A stretch of DNA of 64,000 nucleotides from Gordonia malaquae NBRC 108250 (GCF_000344135.1 NZ_BAOP01000017.1:39419-103418); one strand, 5' to 3'. Positions 1 to 9,346 are shown, numbered from the stretch's first letter. Notes: a model not told the origin generated them from the sequence alone. Made by a program: numbers and translations.

Positions 1-2
1 AC

Positions 3-473
3 ATGCTCGGACGCAGCGACGGTACCGGCTTCGTGATCACCGGCCCGGTGTGGGAGTACTTCGCGAACCACGAGCGCATGTTCGCGCCGACGCTGCGGCA
101 CACGCCGTTCCGTGAGCACGACGCCGTCTACTTCCGGCAACAGCTGGTGAGCCGCGACCTGGACGGCCTGCTCCGGGAGATCGCCCTCGACCGCGCCAAC
201 GGCATCACCGGCAAGACGGTGATCCATCCCGTCCACGTCGGCGCCGTGCACTCGCTCTCGACAGTCACCGACGAGGAGTACTCCGACGCCCTCGACATCC
301 TCGACCGCGACGGCGGCGGTGCTCAGGCCTCCGCGTACGGCAACAAGATGAACGAGCTGAAACCGCACCGCAACTGGGCGCTCGGGGTGATGAACCGGGC
401 GCACGTCTTCGGCGTCACCCGCCGCGACATCAGCTTCGTCGACCTTCTCACCGAATGGGCTGGTGACCGATGA
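3..473 (+). CDS. HpcH/HpaI aldolase / citrate-lyase-like TIM-barrel protein (C-terminal part)
   Basis: The gene runs in from before the window, so only about 156 C-terminal residues are visible; the ATG at position 3 is probably internal. The segment GKTVIHPVHV is the conserved C-terminal GK-x-IHP signature of the HpcH/HpaI aldolase and citrate-lyase beta family, whose TIM barrel cleaves or forms C-C bonds with a divalent metal. Its stop overlaps the next start (ATGA). The following genes (phosphoribosyltransferase fusion, HAD phosphatase, TerD) match the Ter-associated biosynthetic module, in which this family is proposed to help make a nucleoside-like metabolite. Family assignment is good; the substrate is unknown. 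Confidence 0.8.
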   Translation: MLGRSDGTGFVITGPVWEYFANHERMFAPTLRHTPFREHDAVYFRQQLVSRDLDGLLREIALDRANGITGKTVIHPVHVGAVHSLSTVTDEEYSDALDILDRDGGGAQASAYGNKMNELKPHRNWALGVMNRAHVFGVTRRDISFVDLLTEWAGDR

Positions 474-2947
474 CCCCCTCCTGGGTGACCGACGCCTTCG
501 ATGCACACGTCTCCGGCGTCGACGACCTCGTCGAACTGGGGTTGCGCCGCAACCCGAAACGCGCGCACCTGCTGGTGTCGACGGTGCTCGGCAAGCACAT
601 CCCGACCCCGCCGTCGCGGGTACGCGGTGCGGCGAACGATCTCGGCGACGCCGTCACCGGGATCCTCGGCGACGAGACATCCACCGCGACGGTCCTCGGA
701 TTCGCCGAGACCGCGACCGGGCTCGGACACTGCGTCGCCGAGCGCATCGGGGCGGCCCGCTACCTGCACTCCACGCGCCGTGCCGTCGACGGTGCGGCGG
801 TGCACGGCTCCTTCGAGGAGGGCCACTCCCACGCGACGACTCACCTGCTGCAGCCGACCGACGCCGATTTCCTCGACACCGATCCGTCCGTCCCCGTGGT
901 GCTCGTCGACGACGAGATCAGCACCGGGCGCACCGCAGTCGAGGCGATCGAGGCGCTGCACGGTCTCCACCCGCACCAGCGTTATCTCGTCGCGTCGCTC
1001 GTAGACATGCGCGACGACGGACACCGCGCCGAGTGCGACGCCGCCGCGACTCGCCTCGGCGTCACGATCGACTTCACCGCGCTCGCCGACGGCGCCATTC
1101 GTCTGCCCGACGGGATGACCGAGCGGGTGGTGGCCCTCGACGCGCCCGACCTCAACCCGACGGCGCCGACCCGCGGAGACGTCACGTTCTTCACCGCGGG
1201 TTGGCCCGCGGCCGTCCCGGACGGCGGCAGGCACGGTTTCCTCGCCGCCGACACCGCCCCGTTCCATCGGGCCGTCGACGATGTCGTCGCCGGACTGTCC
1301 GACGTGTTCGCCGCGGATGACCAGGTGACCGTCGTCGGGCACGAAGAGCTGATGTATCTGCCCCTGTGCATCGCGGAGCGACTCGGCTCGCACGGTGTCG
1401 ACACGCGTTTCCAGACCACGTCCCGATCACCCGCCCACGTCCGCGACCAGGACGGATACCCCCTTCGTCGCGGCTTCGCCTTCCCTGCTCCCGAAACGCC
1501 ACTCGACCCCTCCCACACATCGAGCGAGTCGAACCTCCACAACTGCTCGCCAAGCACCCACGCTTCTCACTGCTCGTTGAGCGAGCGAAGCGAGTCGAAG
1601 CGCCCCGCCGCCGACATCCGATACCTGTACAACGTCGCCGAACCCGGCTCAGACGACATCCCGTCGGTCCTGCTGGTGATCGACGACCCCGCCGACACCG
1701 CCGCGTTGCGTGCGGACGGTGGACTGCTCGACGTCCTGTCGGCAGCCGGGCATCGCGTCGTCGTGCTGACGGTGCCCGCGACCGACCCCGCACGTCTGTC
1801 CCGTTCACGGACCGCAGACGCTCGACGCATCGAACCGACAGGCGGCCCGCTGCGCGCGCCCGACTTCGGGTCCTACTCGCCGAGTGAGGTCGCGTGGCTG
1901 CTCAAGGACCTGTCCGAGTACTCGCTCGAAGGAGACGTCGCCGAGCGGGAGCGCCGCATCCAGGCGGGTGTCGCGCACTACGCGGAGTCGTTGCCCGTCG
2001 AGTTCCAGCCCGGCGCGGCGTACCTCGAACTGTTCGACGCGACACTCACGTCGTCGGCCCGTCGACTGGCGCTCGCCGTCGGAACAGTCGCCGAACTGAT
2101 CCTGGCCGAACGCTCCTCTAGTCCGACGCTTGTCTCCCTCGCCCGTGCCGGAACCCCCGTCGGAACGCTGATCGCGCGGTGGATTCGCGCGACCCGCCGT
2201 TCTCAGCCTGCGCACTACAGCGTCTCGATCGTGCGTGGTCGTGGCATCGACGCCGTGGCCTTGGACTACATCGCCGAACGTCATGACCCCGCGTCGGTGG
2301 TGTTCGTCGACGGATGGACAGGCAAGGGCGCGATCGCGAAGGAACTCACCGCGGCCCTGCGGGTGTACGAGGACGGCGGGGGTGCGCACTTCGACGACGA
2401 ACTCGCCGTGCTCGCCGATCCCGGATCGTGCACACGCCTGTACGGCACGCGCGACGACTTCCTGATCGCCTCGGCCTGCCTCAACTCGACGGTGTCCGGA
2501 CTCGTGTCGCGCACTGTGCTCAACGACGACCTGATCGGTCCGGGCGATTTTCACGGCGCCAAGTTCTATCGCGATCTGATGCCGCACGACGTGTCGAACC
2601 GCTTCCTCGACGCAGTCACCGCCGAGTTCGACGCAGTCCTCGATCAGGCGCGCGCCGACGCAGCAGCCCTGCGGGGCACCGACCGGACTCCCACCTGGGA
2701 GGGCTGGTCATCAGTCGAGGAGATGCAGCGGCGGTACGGACTGTCGTCGATCAACTTCGTGAAGCCCGGCATCGGCGAGACCACCCGAGTGCTCCTGCGC
2801 CGGGTGCCGTGGCGAATCCTGGTGCGCGACGCCGACCTTCCCGATCACCAGCACATCCGTCTCCTCGCCGCAGAACGCGGCGTGCCGGTCGACGTGGTGC
2901 CCGATCTCGCGTACTCCTGCGTCGGTCTGATCAAGGAGTCCGTGTGA
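470..2947 (+). CDS. Fused phosphoribosyltransferase-TRSP / StiP-like PRTase / PELOTA protein (Ter-associated)
   Basis: This 825-residue protein seems to combine parts usually split over two genes. Residues about 20-215 form a phosphoribosyltransferase with the PRPP loop VVLVDDEISTG at 143-153. Residues about 235-430 look like the TRSP domain that follows it (GHEELMYLP, YLYNVAEPG). Residues about 465-740 resemble the StiP/PRTase_1 family (YLELFDATLTSSARRLA, SLARAGTPVG, FVDGWTGKGA). The last 70 residues (SINFVKPGIGETTRVLLRRV) look like the PELOTA RNA-binding domain. It overlaps its neighbours by 4 bp on both sides. Known: such proteins occur with TerD genes and are proposed to build a ribosylated metabolite. 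Odd: residues about 344-382 are encoded by a REP-like repeat. Domain names are from memory of the families. Confidence 0.8.
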   Translation: MTPSWVTDAFDAHVSGVDDLVELGLRRNPKRAHLLVSTVLGKHIPTPPSRVRGAANDLGDAVTGILGDETSTATVLGFAETATGLGHCVAERIGAARYLHSTRRAVDGAAVHGSFEEGHSHATTHLLQPTDADFLDTDPSVPVVLVDDEISTGRTAVEAIEALHGLHPHQRYLVASLVDMRDDGHRAECDAAATRLGVTIDFTALADGAIRLPDGMTERVVALDAPDLNPTAPTRGDVTFFTAGWPAAVPDGGRHGFLAADTAPFHRAVDDVVAGLSDVFAADDQVTVVGHEELMYLPLCIAERLGSHGVDTRFQTTSRSPAHVRDQDGYPLRRGFAFPAPETPLDPSHTSSESNLHNCSPSTHASHCSLSERSESKRPAADIRYLYNVAEPGSDDIPSVLLVIDDPADTAALRADGGLLDVLSAAGHRVVVLTVPATDPARLSRSRTADARRIEPTGGPLRAPDFGSYSPSEVAWLLKDLSEYSLEGDVAERERRIQAGVAHYAESLPVEFQPGAAYLELFDATLTSSARRLALAVGTVAELILAERSSSPTLVSLARAGTPVGTLIARWIRATRRSQPAHYSVSIVRGRGIDAVALDYIAERHDPASVVFVDGWTGKGAIAKELTAALRVYEDGGGAHFDDELAVLADPGSCTRLYGTRDDFLIASACLNSTVSGLVSRTVLNDDLIGPGDFHGAKFYRDLMPHDVSNRFLDAVTAEFDAVLDQARADAAALRGTDRTPTWEGWSSVEEMQRRYGLSSINFVKPGIGETTRVLLRRVPWRILVRDADLPDHQHIRLLAAERGVPVDVVPDLAYSCVGLIKESV
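1521..1602. repeat. REP-like repeat units inside a coding region
   Basis: A full unit at 1570-1602 (core GAGCGAGCGAAGCGAGTCGA) is preceded by fragments CGAGCGAGTCGAA at 1521-1533 and ACTGCTCGCCAAG from about 1540. The same family occurs between genes at 34868-34976 and, more diverged, at 40207-40309. Here the frame stays open and adds a Ser/Glu/Arg/His-rich stretch (SLSERSESKRPAA) to the host protein. Confidence 0.75.
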
Positions 2948-3837
2948 ACGCCCTCATCGCCACCGACCTCGACCGCACGATGATCTTCTCCCGTGCGGCG
3001 TCGGGCTTCTCGACCGCGCTCGAAGAGCGGTCCGGATCTCCGAGCGCGGTCGAGGAACCCGTGTGCGTGGAGATCTACAACGCCGCGCCGTTGTCGTTCA
3101 TGACCCCCGGCGCCGTGACGAAGCTGACCGCGCTGGCCGCGTCGACTCCTGTGGTCCCGACGACCACTCGCACACGTGAGCAGTTCGAGCGCATCACCCT
3201 TCCGGGCGGTCCGTTCGCGTACGCCGTGGTGAGCAACGGCGGCCGGATCGTTCGCGACGGCGAGAACGACGAGGACTGGCGCTCAGCGTTGGAGGCGCGG
3301 ATCGCGACGACGTCGGCGCCCGTCGCTGAATTGCACGCCGACCTCCAGACGAGAATCGACGAGTCGTGGGTGTCGTCGACGCGTATCGCCGACGATCTGT
3401 TCGCCTACCTCGTGGTCGACTTGGACCGGCAGCCCTCCGACTTCGTCGACGACTGGCGGGCATGGTGCACTCCCCGGGGTTGGTCGGTGTCGCAGCAGGG
3501 CCGCAAGATCTACGCGATGCCCGACGGCGTGACCAAGTCCGCCGCCGTCGCCGAGGTCCGACGCAGGCTCGTCGACGACGGTGTCCTCACGCCGGACGCG
3601 CCACTGTTCGCGGCAGGCGACGGCCAGCTCGACGCCGACCTGCTCGAGTACGCCGACCATGCCATCCGTCCGGCCCACGGCGAGCTCCACGACTCCGGCT
3701 GGACCCGGCCGGGACTCACCGTGACAGCGTCGGCCGGTATCGAGGCAGGCGAGGAGATCCTCGACTGGTTCGTCGACCACGCACATCACCCAGCGTCAGC
3801 GCCCCATCCGCTCCGACCGGCTCTCGCCGAGAAGTAA
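2944..3837 (+). CDS. HAD-superfamily hydrolase of the Ter-associated module
   Basis: A 297-residue protein starting at a GTG that overlaps the preceding stop (GTGA). Motif I is IATDLDRT at residues 6-12, with the nucleophile and acid/base Asp of HAD phosphatases at 8 and 10. A late AAGDGQLDADLL near residue 222 supplies the GDGxxD metal-binding motif IV, and the region between resembles the C2-type cap of sucrose-phosphate-phosphatase-like HADs. Known: a HAD phosphatase is a regular partner of the Ter-associated PRTase/aldolase genes, presumably dephosphorylating the ribosylated product. The exact substrate cannot be read from sequence. Confidence 0.85.
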   Translation: MNALIATDLDRTMIFSRAASGFSTALEERSGSPSAVEEPVCVEIYNAAPLSFMTPGAVTKLTALAASTPVVPTTTRTREQFERITLPGGPFAYAVVSNGGRIVRDGENDEDWRSALEARIATTSAPVAELHADLQTRIDESWVSSTRIADDLFAYLVVDLDRQPSDFVDDWRAWCTPRGWSVSQQGRKIYAMPDGVTKSAAVAEVRRRLVDDGVLTPDAPLFAAGDGQLDADLLEYADHAIRPAHGELHDSGWTRPGLTVTASAGIEAGEEILDWFVDHAHHPASAPHPLRPALAEK

Positions 3838-3848
3838 GAGGTAATCCG

Positions 3849-5162
3849 ATGTCTTCACTCACCAAGGGCCAGAATGCGGCGCTCCCGACCGGGGACGTCG
3901 TCGTGTCCGTCGACGTGGCTGCGGCCGCCGACTTGTCGGCACTTCTCGTCACCGAGGCGGGCAAGGTGCGCAACGACGCCGACTTCGTGTTCTTCAACCA
4001 GCCTGCGGGACCCGGCGTTCAGCTTCGCGACGGGCGCCTGCACATCTCGACCGCCGGCATCCCGTCGGACATCGCTGCGATCCGCGCCGTGATCACCCTG
4101 GACGACACCACCCGCAGCTTCGGACAGTTCGCACCGCCGGTGACCCGCGTGTTCGACGCCGCGGGCGCCCCGCTGTTCGACTACGTCGTCGACGGTCTGA
4201 CCGCCGAGTCGGTCGTCATCGCGGCAGAGGTGTACCAGCGCAACGGGCAGTGGAAGGTCCGCGCGGTGGGTCAGGGCTACGCGGGCGGTTTCGCCGACCT
4301 GGTCCGCGACCACGGCGTCGCAGTCGACGACGCCCCGGCCCAGGCTGCTCCCCCCTCGCCGCCCGTCACTGCGGCCCCGCCGGCATACAACCCGCCGCCC
4401 CAGCAGAACTACACGCCGCCGCCCGCACCGCCGAGTTACGCGCCGCCCGCACCGCAGCAGAACCACGCACCTGTGGCCCCGGCGTATGGCACTCCCGCCC
4501 AGCCTCAGTACGGCGCACCGGCCCAGCCCCCTGCTCCTCCGCAGGGGCAGGCACCGATCAGCCTCTCGAAGGACCGGCCCGTCTCGCTGGTCAAGGGCCA
4601 GAAGGTGTCGCTGAAGAAGGACGGCGGCGTTCCGCTGACCCAGGTGTGGATGGGCCTCGGCTGGGATCCGGTGCAGACCGGGAAACGCGGCTTCTTCGGC
4701 GGTGGCGGAGGCGGCGGCGACATCGACCTCGACGCGTCGGTCCTGCTGTTCTCGCAGGGCAACTGCGTCGAAAGCGTGTACTTCGGCAACCTCCGGTCGA
4801 AGAACCAGTCGATCGTCCATTCCGGCGACAACCTGACTGGTGAGGGCGCGGGCGACGACGAGGTGATCTCGGTGGACCTGTCGGCGATCCCGCCGCACGT
4901 GGACCGTCTGGCGTTCATCGTCACCTCCTACCGAGGGCAGACCTTCGCCGAGGTCCAGAACGCGTACTGCCGACTCATCGACCAGATGACCAACGCCGAG
5001 CTCGCGCGCTACACGCTTGCAGGCGGTATGCCGTTCACCGGCGTGTGCATGGCCGTCATGTCGCGGATCAACGGCGAATGGCAGCTCCGCGCCGTCGGCG
5101 AGGGCTTCAACGCCAAGACCGCCAACAAAGCGATCCCGCACGTGATGCCCTACCTCGCCTGA
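3849..5162 (+). CDS. TerD-family protein with two TerD domains
   Basis: A 437-residue cytoplasmic protein. The start is the ATG preceded by AAGAGG about 7 bases upstream; the frame is open further upstream but overlaps the HAD gene. Domain 1 (residues about 1-160) is a TerD fold without the acidic Ca2+ loops. A Pro/Ala/Gln-rich linker (about 165-240) follows. Domain 2 (about 240-437) is canonical: WMGLGWDP, a Gly tract, DIDLDAS and [13 protein letters not shown], the last two being the calcium-binding segments of TerD proteins. Known: TerD proteins belong to tellurite and phage resistance and general stress systems. The linker suggests a scaffold joining a metal-sensing domain to a degenerate partner. 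Confidence 0.9.
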   Translation: MSSLTKGQNAALPTGDVVVSVDVAAAADLSALLVTEAGKVRNDADFVFFNQPAGPGVQLRDGRLHISTAGIPSDIAAIRAVITLDDTTRSFGQFAPPVTRVFDAAGAPLFDYVVDGLTAESVVIAAEVYQRNGQWKVRAVGQGYAGGFADLVRDHGVAVDDAPAQAAPPSPPVTAAPPAYNPPPQQNYTPPPAPPSYAPPAPQQNHAPVAPAYGTPAQPQYGAPAQPPAPPQGQAPISLSKDRPVSLVKGQKVSLKKDGGVPLTQVWMGLGWDPVQTGKRGFFGGGGGGGDIDLDASVLLFSQGNCVESVYFGNLRSKNQSIVHSGDNLTGEGAGDDEVISVDLSAIPPHVDRLAFIVTSYRGQTFAEVQNAYCRLIDQMTNAELARYTLAGGMPFTGVCMAVMSRINGEWQLRAVGEGFNAKTANKAIPHVMPYLA

Positions 5163-5168
5163 CCTCTG

Positions 5169-5207
5169 TCCGCCAGTTGTGTCACGTATGTGGTCACAAC
5201 CGGCGGA
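5169..5207 (+). terminator. Hairpin after the two-domain TerD gene
   Basis: TCCGCCAGTTGTG (5169-5181) pairs with CACAACCGGCGGA (5195-5207) over 13 bp with one G-T pair and a 13-base loop, seven bases after the stop. There is no T-run, so it is either a T-less actinobacterial terminator or a 3' stabilising stem. Confidence 0.5.
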
Positions 5208-5245
5208 GGGAAGCCGAACTCGAGCATTTGTGGAAGAGTTGTCGC

Positions 5246-5803
5246 ATGACCGACGAGCTTCCCGAAACCACACCGGAGTCCACACAGTCGCGACTGGGCG
5301 GACTCACATCGAAGCTGCCCGAGATCTCCGGACGCACCAAGGCGATCATCGGTGTGAGCATCGTCGTGCTGTTGGTCGCGGGGTACCTGATATTGCAGCG
5401 CTTCCTTCCTCAGTGGTGGGGTCGTGAGATCGCTGCCGACGTCGGAGGGAGCTTCACCCGCGGTTCGCTCTACGGTCTCGGATACGGGCTGCTCGGCTCC
5501 GCGGTGACGCTGATCCTGCTGTACTTCGCGTACGTGACGATCGGCCGCTACCGGAACATCGTGTCGTGGACGCTGTTGGTGCTCGCTCTGGCATCGACCG
5601 TCCCCAACCTGCTGACCCTCAGCGTGGTCATCGGCAATGGGAGCGGCGCGGAATCCGGACGTCTCGCCCTCGACTACGACGGCATGGGCTTCCGCGGCGC
5701 GACTCTCATCGGGCTGATCATCGGCATTGTCATCGGCCTCGCCGTCGACTTCTATCTGCTCGGGAAGCGGCGCGCGAAGGCCAAAGCCGAAGCCGCCGCC
5801 TGA
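5246..5803 (+). CDS. Four-TM membrane protein of unknown function
   Basis: A 185-residue protein with a polar 30-residue N-terminus. Four hydrophobic segments follow: AIIGVSIVVLLVAGYLIL, YGLLGSAVTLILLYFAYV, SWTLLVLALASTVPNLL and TLIGLIIGIVIGLAVDFYLL. The end is basic and Ala/Lys-rich (RRAKAKAEAAA), probably cytoplasmic. The ATG is chosen because GGAAGAG lies about 7 bases upstream. It sits between the TerD/HAD genes and the large vWA/tubulin/GTPase operon, so a membrane role in that system is plausible, but no family is recognised. Confidence 0.75.
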   Translation: MTDELPETTPESTQSRLGGLTSKLPEISGRTKAIIGVSIVVLLVAGYLILQRFLPQWWGREIAADVGGSFTRGSLYGLGYGLLGSAVTLILLYFAYVTIGRYRNIVSWTLLVLALASTVPNLLTLSVVIGNGSGAESGRLALDYDGMGFRGATLIGLIIGIVIGLAVDFYLLGKRRAKAKAEAAA

Positions 5804-6033
5804 CTGCCCAGCGGCCGGCATCGGCTCATCGGTCCGACAAACAGATGAATTCTGGGTGCTGCACCCACCCCAGCGGCCCGACCGACCAACGTGCACGGTC
5901 ATCTCGTGGGACTCTCTGATCGGCGCCAACCGTACGTCACCAGCGGTTTTACTGTCTACTACACGAAGAACACGCTGTAGTCCGGATAACCGACGGATGC
6001 GGTACTCACCGTAAAAGTGTCAGTGGCGTGTGC

Positions 6034-6045
6034 CACGATTCTTCC
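6034..6045 (+). promoter_or_regulatory. Likely leaderless promoter of the large operon
   Basis: A CACGAT -10-like hexamer (6034-6039) is followed by six bases and then the GTG at 6046. The same element sits exactly six bases before the ATG at 58823. No clear -35 is seen. An ACTACA/TGTAGT dyad at 5958-5981 lies further upstream. The rest of 5804-6033 holds nothing recognised. Confidence 0.4.
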
Positions 6046-6579
6046 GTGTCACCTTCGAACCCGTTCGGCCCGGGAACAGGCCGCCCCGCCGGCGGACCTC
6101 CGAGTCCGGGACCTGCGTATCCCGGCTTCGGTCCACCCCCGGGGCAGGCGCCCGGCGGCCGGCCCGGTCCGTACGGTCCGCCGTCGAGCGGCGACAATCC
6201 GTTCGGACCGTCAACAGGTGTGCCCGCGGGTCCTCCACCGAACAGCCCCGCACCATCGTCGGCAAGCAGCGGACCCCTCGACCCCGTCGGTCCACCGACG
6301 GGTCTCTTGATCGCCGCAGCAGTCCTGGCCGTAGTCGGCACGGTGTTCGGCGGAGTGTTCTGGGGATCCCCGCTGAGCATCGTCGGCTGGGCACTGGCCG
6401 GACCGATCGCGATCGGTGTGCTCGCCCTGTTCACCTCGCGTGACACCGTCCGACGCTCGGCCGCGATCTACCTGCGGCCCGACTGGCTGTCGCTCGCCTA
6501 CGCCGTCACCATGCTCATCATCGCGATCGGAGTCGTCGTCGGCTCCGTGAGCTTCGCCATGTGGATCGGACACCGTTGA
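6046..6579 (+). CDS. Small membrane protein with NPFGP-rich N-terminus
   Basis: A 177-residue protein. Residues 1 to about 75 are Pro/Gly-rich and contain NPFGP twice; the rest forms three membrane segments (LLIAAAVLAVVGTVFGGVF, SIVGWALAGPIAIGVLALF, LAYAVTMLIIAIGVVVGSV). An in-frame GTG at 6028 is possible, but 6046 fits the leaderless promoter. Its stop overlaps the next ATG by one base (TGATG). NPFGP repeats recur at the end of the next protein, and a related SPFGP tract occurs in the protein at 22846. It probably heads the operon and places a disordered tail at the membrane. Function unknown. Confidence 0.75.
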   Translation: MSPSNPFGPGTGRPAGGPPSPGPAYPGFGPPPGQAPGGRPGPYGPPSSGDNPFGPSTGVPAGPPPNSPAPSSASSGPLDPVGPPTGLLIAAAVLAVVGTVFGGVFWGSPLSIVGWALAGPIAIGVLALFTSRDTVRRSAAIYLRPDWLSLAYAVTMLIIAIGVVVGSVSFAMWIGHR

Positions 6580-9293
6580 TGCCGCACCTGCACACCTCCA
6601 CCCGAAGCGCAGTGCGAATCGTCGTGCTCGCCGCGGCCTTCCTCCTCGCAGCGCTCTCACTGGTCCCGGCACCCGCCGCACGGGCCGAGGACCCCGCGGG
6701 GACCGGCCTCGACACATTCGGAGCGTGCGTCACCGCGTCCGGCTCCGGGCGGGTGCTGCTGCTCGTCGACCAGTCGCGCAGCCTCGCCGAGTCCGACGCC
6801 GCCAACGCCCGCGGCACAGCGGCGAAGCTGCTCGCGAAGCAACTCGTGTCGTATTCGAGCAGCACCGGAAACGCCGTCGAAGTCGCCGTCGCCGGCTTCT
6901 CCGACACCTATCAGTCGTCTCTCGACTGGACCCGACTGGACGCTGGTTCACTCGACTCCGTCAACACGGCGATCACCGACACCACATCACGTCAGGACGG
7001 CACCGCCACGGACTACCAGGCAGCACTCGAAGGCGCACGCGGCGCACTGGGCGCACAGCGCGGCGACTGCAAGATGATCGCCTGGTTCACCGACGGCGAG
7101 CTCGACTTCCTCACCGACGACCGCGAGTCGCGCATCAACGCCGCGAGTACCGAGATCTGCCGCAAGGGTGGAATCGCGGACCAGCTCGCCGCCGCGGGCA
7201 TCGTCAACGTGGCGATCGGGCTCTCCGGCGCCACAACCGGCGAGTCGCCCGACTTCACCCTGCTGCGCAGCATCGCGATCGGCGGCGCCGACTGCGGCAC
7301 CGGCGACCGCTCGAGCAAGGGGCAGTTCTTCGAAGCGAAGAACATCGACGATCTCCTCTTCGCGTTCGACCGCCTCGGCGCACCCGGCGACAATCGGGCG
7401 CCGTCCGAACGCGCAGCCTGTGTCAAGACAGTCTGCGATGAGGGCAAACACCATTTTGTGCTGGACGACTCCGTCGACAGCGTGAGCGTGCTCGCCGACG
7501 CAGGACGGGAAGGCCTGGTTCCGGTTCTCGTGTCGCCGGACGGCGCGCAGACGCGCCTCGACCCGCGAACTCCGAAGACCGAGAAGGTCGGCGGTGTCAC
7601 CATCGACTACAGCTTCCCGTCAGCGCGGTCGACGTCGATCGCGATGACGGGCTCCACCGGACCGTCGTGGAGCGGAGTCTGGGCTCTCGTGTTCGTCGCC
7701 GACACCGAAGCCGACGCGCAGACCCGTTCGAGCATCCACATCACCGGTGGACTCAAGCCTGCGTTGGCCGACGCGGCTTCCGTGTCACTGCACGCCGGAA
7801 CAACCGACGAGACAGTCACGTTCACGATCAACGGCAAGGACGGGAAGCCTCTCAGCAACGACAAACTGCCTGACGACTTCCAGCTCGGGGCCGAGCTCGG
7901 GACCCGCGACGGGAAGACGATCCCGATCGCCAAGAACCTGGACAAGGCCACGATCGGCAAGCCGCAGACAGTGAACCTCTCCGGTGCGACGCCAGGCCAG
8001 GCCACGCTGCGACTGTCGCTGAACGTCACCCTCAAGGCCAAGGAGAAGGGCACCGGCAAGGTCCGCGAGACCGAGCTGTCCCCGGTCCGCGCCGACATCC
8101 CGATCTCCATCAAGGCACCTGCCGGTTACCCGACGGTCGCCGACTCGATCTCGTTCGACACGATCGAAGGTGCAGGCTCGACCACCGCGACCATCAAGGT
8201 CACCGGTCCGGGTTGCGTCTGGCTCAAGCAGGACGACACGGCGGTCACCGCGTCGCCGGACGGGACCGACGTCACGGTCGAGTCCGATCACTCCGCGCAA
8301 TCCGGCTGCCTGAAGCTCGCCGACGGCCAGACGGGCGAGTTGACGGTGACTCTGGCGTCGTCGGAGTCGGTGAACGGCATCGTCGGCGGCGACCTCGTCG
8401 TGATGGCTGCGCCGAAGGGTGACGGCGAACCGGTCGCGATCACGATTCCCTTCACGGGTGAACTGAGCAAGCCGCTCAACACGAGCACATTCATCGGGGC
8501 GCTGATCGCGGCCCTGATCCTCGGCCCGCTGATCCCGCTGCTGCTCCTGTACTTCCTGAAATGGCTCACCGCGCGCATCCCGGCGCGTGCGCTCCGAGTG
8601 GAACAGATCCCCGTGCGTATCGTCGGCGGCGCCGTGGTTCGCGGGAATCAGCCGTTCGGTGTCAGTGACACCGAGTTGGTCGGTCTGGTCCCGAGCAACG
8701 GCAACTCGACTCGCAGCATCGACGTCGGGGCCCTCAGCTTGCGGACGCGTGTCGGTTGGTCGCCGTTCGGCGCAGGCCAGGTGGTCGCATCGATCCCCGG
8801 CATGGCCGGTGCCGCGGGGCGCGAAGGTTCGTCGACGGGCAAGACGCCGGACGCGCTGTTGCCGCTCGCGATCCACAACAACTGGGCGCTGTTCCACGAT
8901 CCGTCGGGTCCGGAAGACGTCGCGACGATCGTCCTCCTGGTCGGCGGCGACGCCGGCCGCCCCGAGATCGACCGTCTGGTCGGAGAAGTCCGCGACTACG
9001 CACCGCGGAACGTGACAAAACTGCGTCAGGCGTCACCCGCTTCGCCGGACCCAGGTGGTCCGTCGGACGCCGCACCTGCCGCGCCCAATCCGTTCGGGCC
9101 ATCCGGCGGAGGGAATCCGTACGGTCCGACCGGCGGTGCATCAAACCCGTTCGGCCCGTCGTCCGGCGGCGCACCCGGCGCGCAGAACCCGTTCGGACCG
9201 GGCACGAGCACGCCCCCGACGAACGGACCCGGGAACAACCCGTTCGGTCCCGGCCCGAACCGGCCTGCCGGCGGGAACCCGTTCGGTCCGTGA
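6579..9293 (+). CDS. Exported, membrane-anchored vWA-domain protein with NPFGP tail
   Basis: A 904-residue protein. Residues 1 to about 36 are a Sec signal peptide (hydrophobic core, ARA|ED cleavage). The vWA domain has a full MIDAS: DQSRS near residue 65, a Thr in GTATDYQAAL and an Asp in FTDGE. An Ig-like extracellular stalk reaches about residue 635. A TM helix (about 638-662, ALIAALILGPLIPLLLLYFL) follows, then a cytoplasmic domain of about 170 residues. A tail with five NPFGP and one NPYGP motifs ends exactly in NPFGP. vWA domains bind protein ligands through a metal. The layout suggests an outside-to-inside sensor or anchor for the cytoplasmic partners encoded downstream. Confidence 0.85.
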   Translation: MPHLHTSTRSAVRIVVLAAAFLLAALSLVPAPAARAEDPAGTGLDTFGACVTASGSGRVLLLVDQSRSLAESDAANARGTAAKLLAKQLVSYSSSTGNAVEVAVAGFSDTYQSSLDWTRLDAGSLDSVNTAITDTTSRQDGTATDYQAALEGARGALGAQRGDCKMIAWFTDGELDFLTDDRESRINAASTEICRKGGIADQLAAAGIVNVAIGLSGATTGESPDFTLLRSIAIGGADCGTGDRSSKGQFFEAKNIDDLLFAFDRLGAPGDNRAPSERAACVKTVCDEGKHHFVLDDSVDSVSVLADAGREGLVPVLVSPDGAQTRLDPRTPKTEKVGGVTIDYSFPSARSTSIAMTGSTGPSWSGVWALVFVADTEADAQTRSSIHITGGLKPALADAASVSLHAGTTDETVTFTINGKDGKPLSNDKLPDDFQLGAELGTRDGKTIPIAKNLDKATIGKPQTVNLSGATPGQATLRLSLNVTLKAKEKGTGKVRETELSPVRADIPISIKAPAGYPTVADSISFDTIEGAGSTTATIKVTGPGCVWLKQDDTAVTASPDGTDVTVESDHSAQSGCLKLADGQTGELTVTLASSESVNGIVGGDLVVMAAPKGDGEPVAITIPFTGELSKPLNTSTFIGALIAALILGPLIPLLLLYFLKWLTARIPARALRVEQIPVRIVGGAVVRGNQPFGVSDTELVGLVPSNGNSTRSIDVGALSLRTRVGWSPFGAGQVVASIPGMAGAAGREGSSTGKTPDALLPLAIHNNWALFHDPSGPEDVATIVLLVGGDAGRPEIDRLVGEVRDYAPRNVTKLRQASPASPDPGGPSDAAPAAPNPFGPSGGGNPYGPTGGASNPFGPSSGGAPGAQNPFGPGTSTPPTNGPGNNPFGPGPNRPAGGNPFGP

Positions 9294-9346
9294 CACGTTC
9301 CGCACTCGACTCAACTACCTAGAACCCATGTGAGGAATCGACAACG

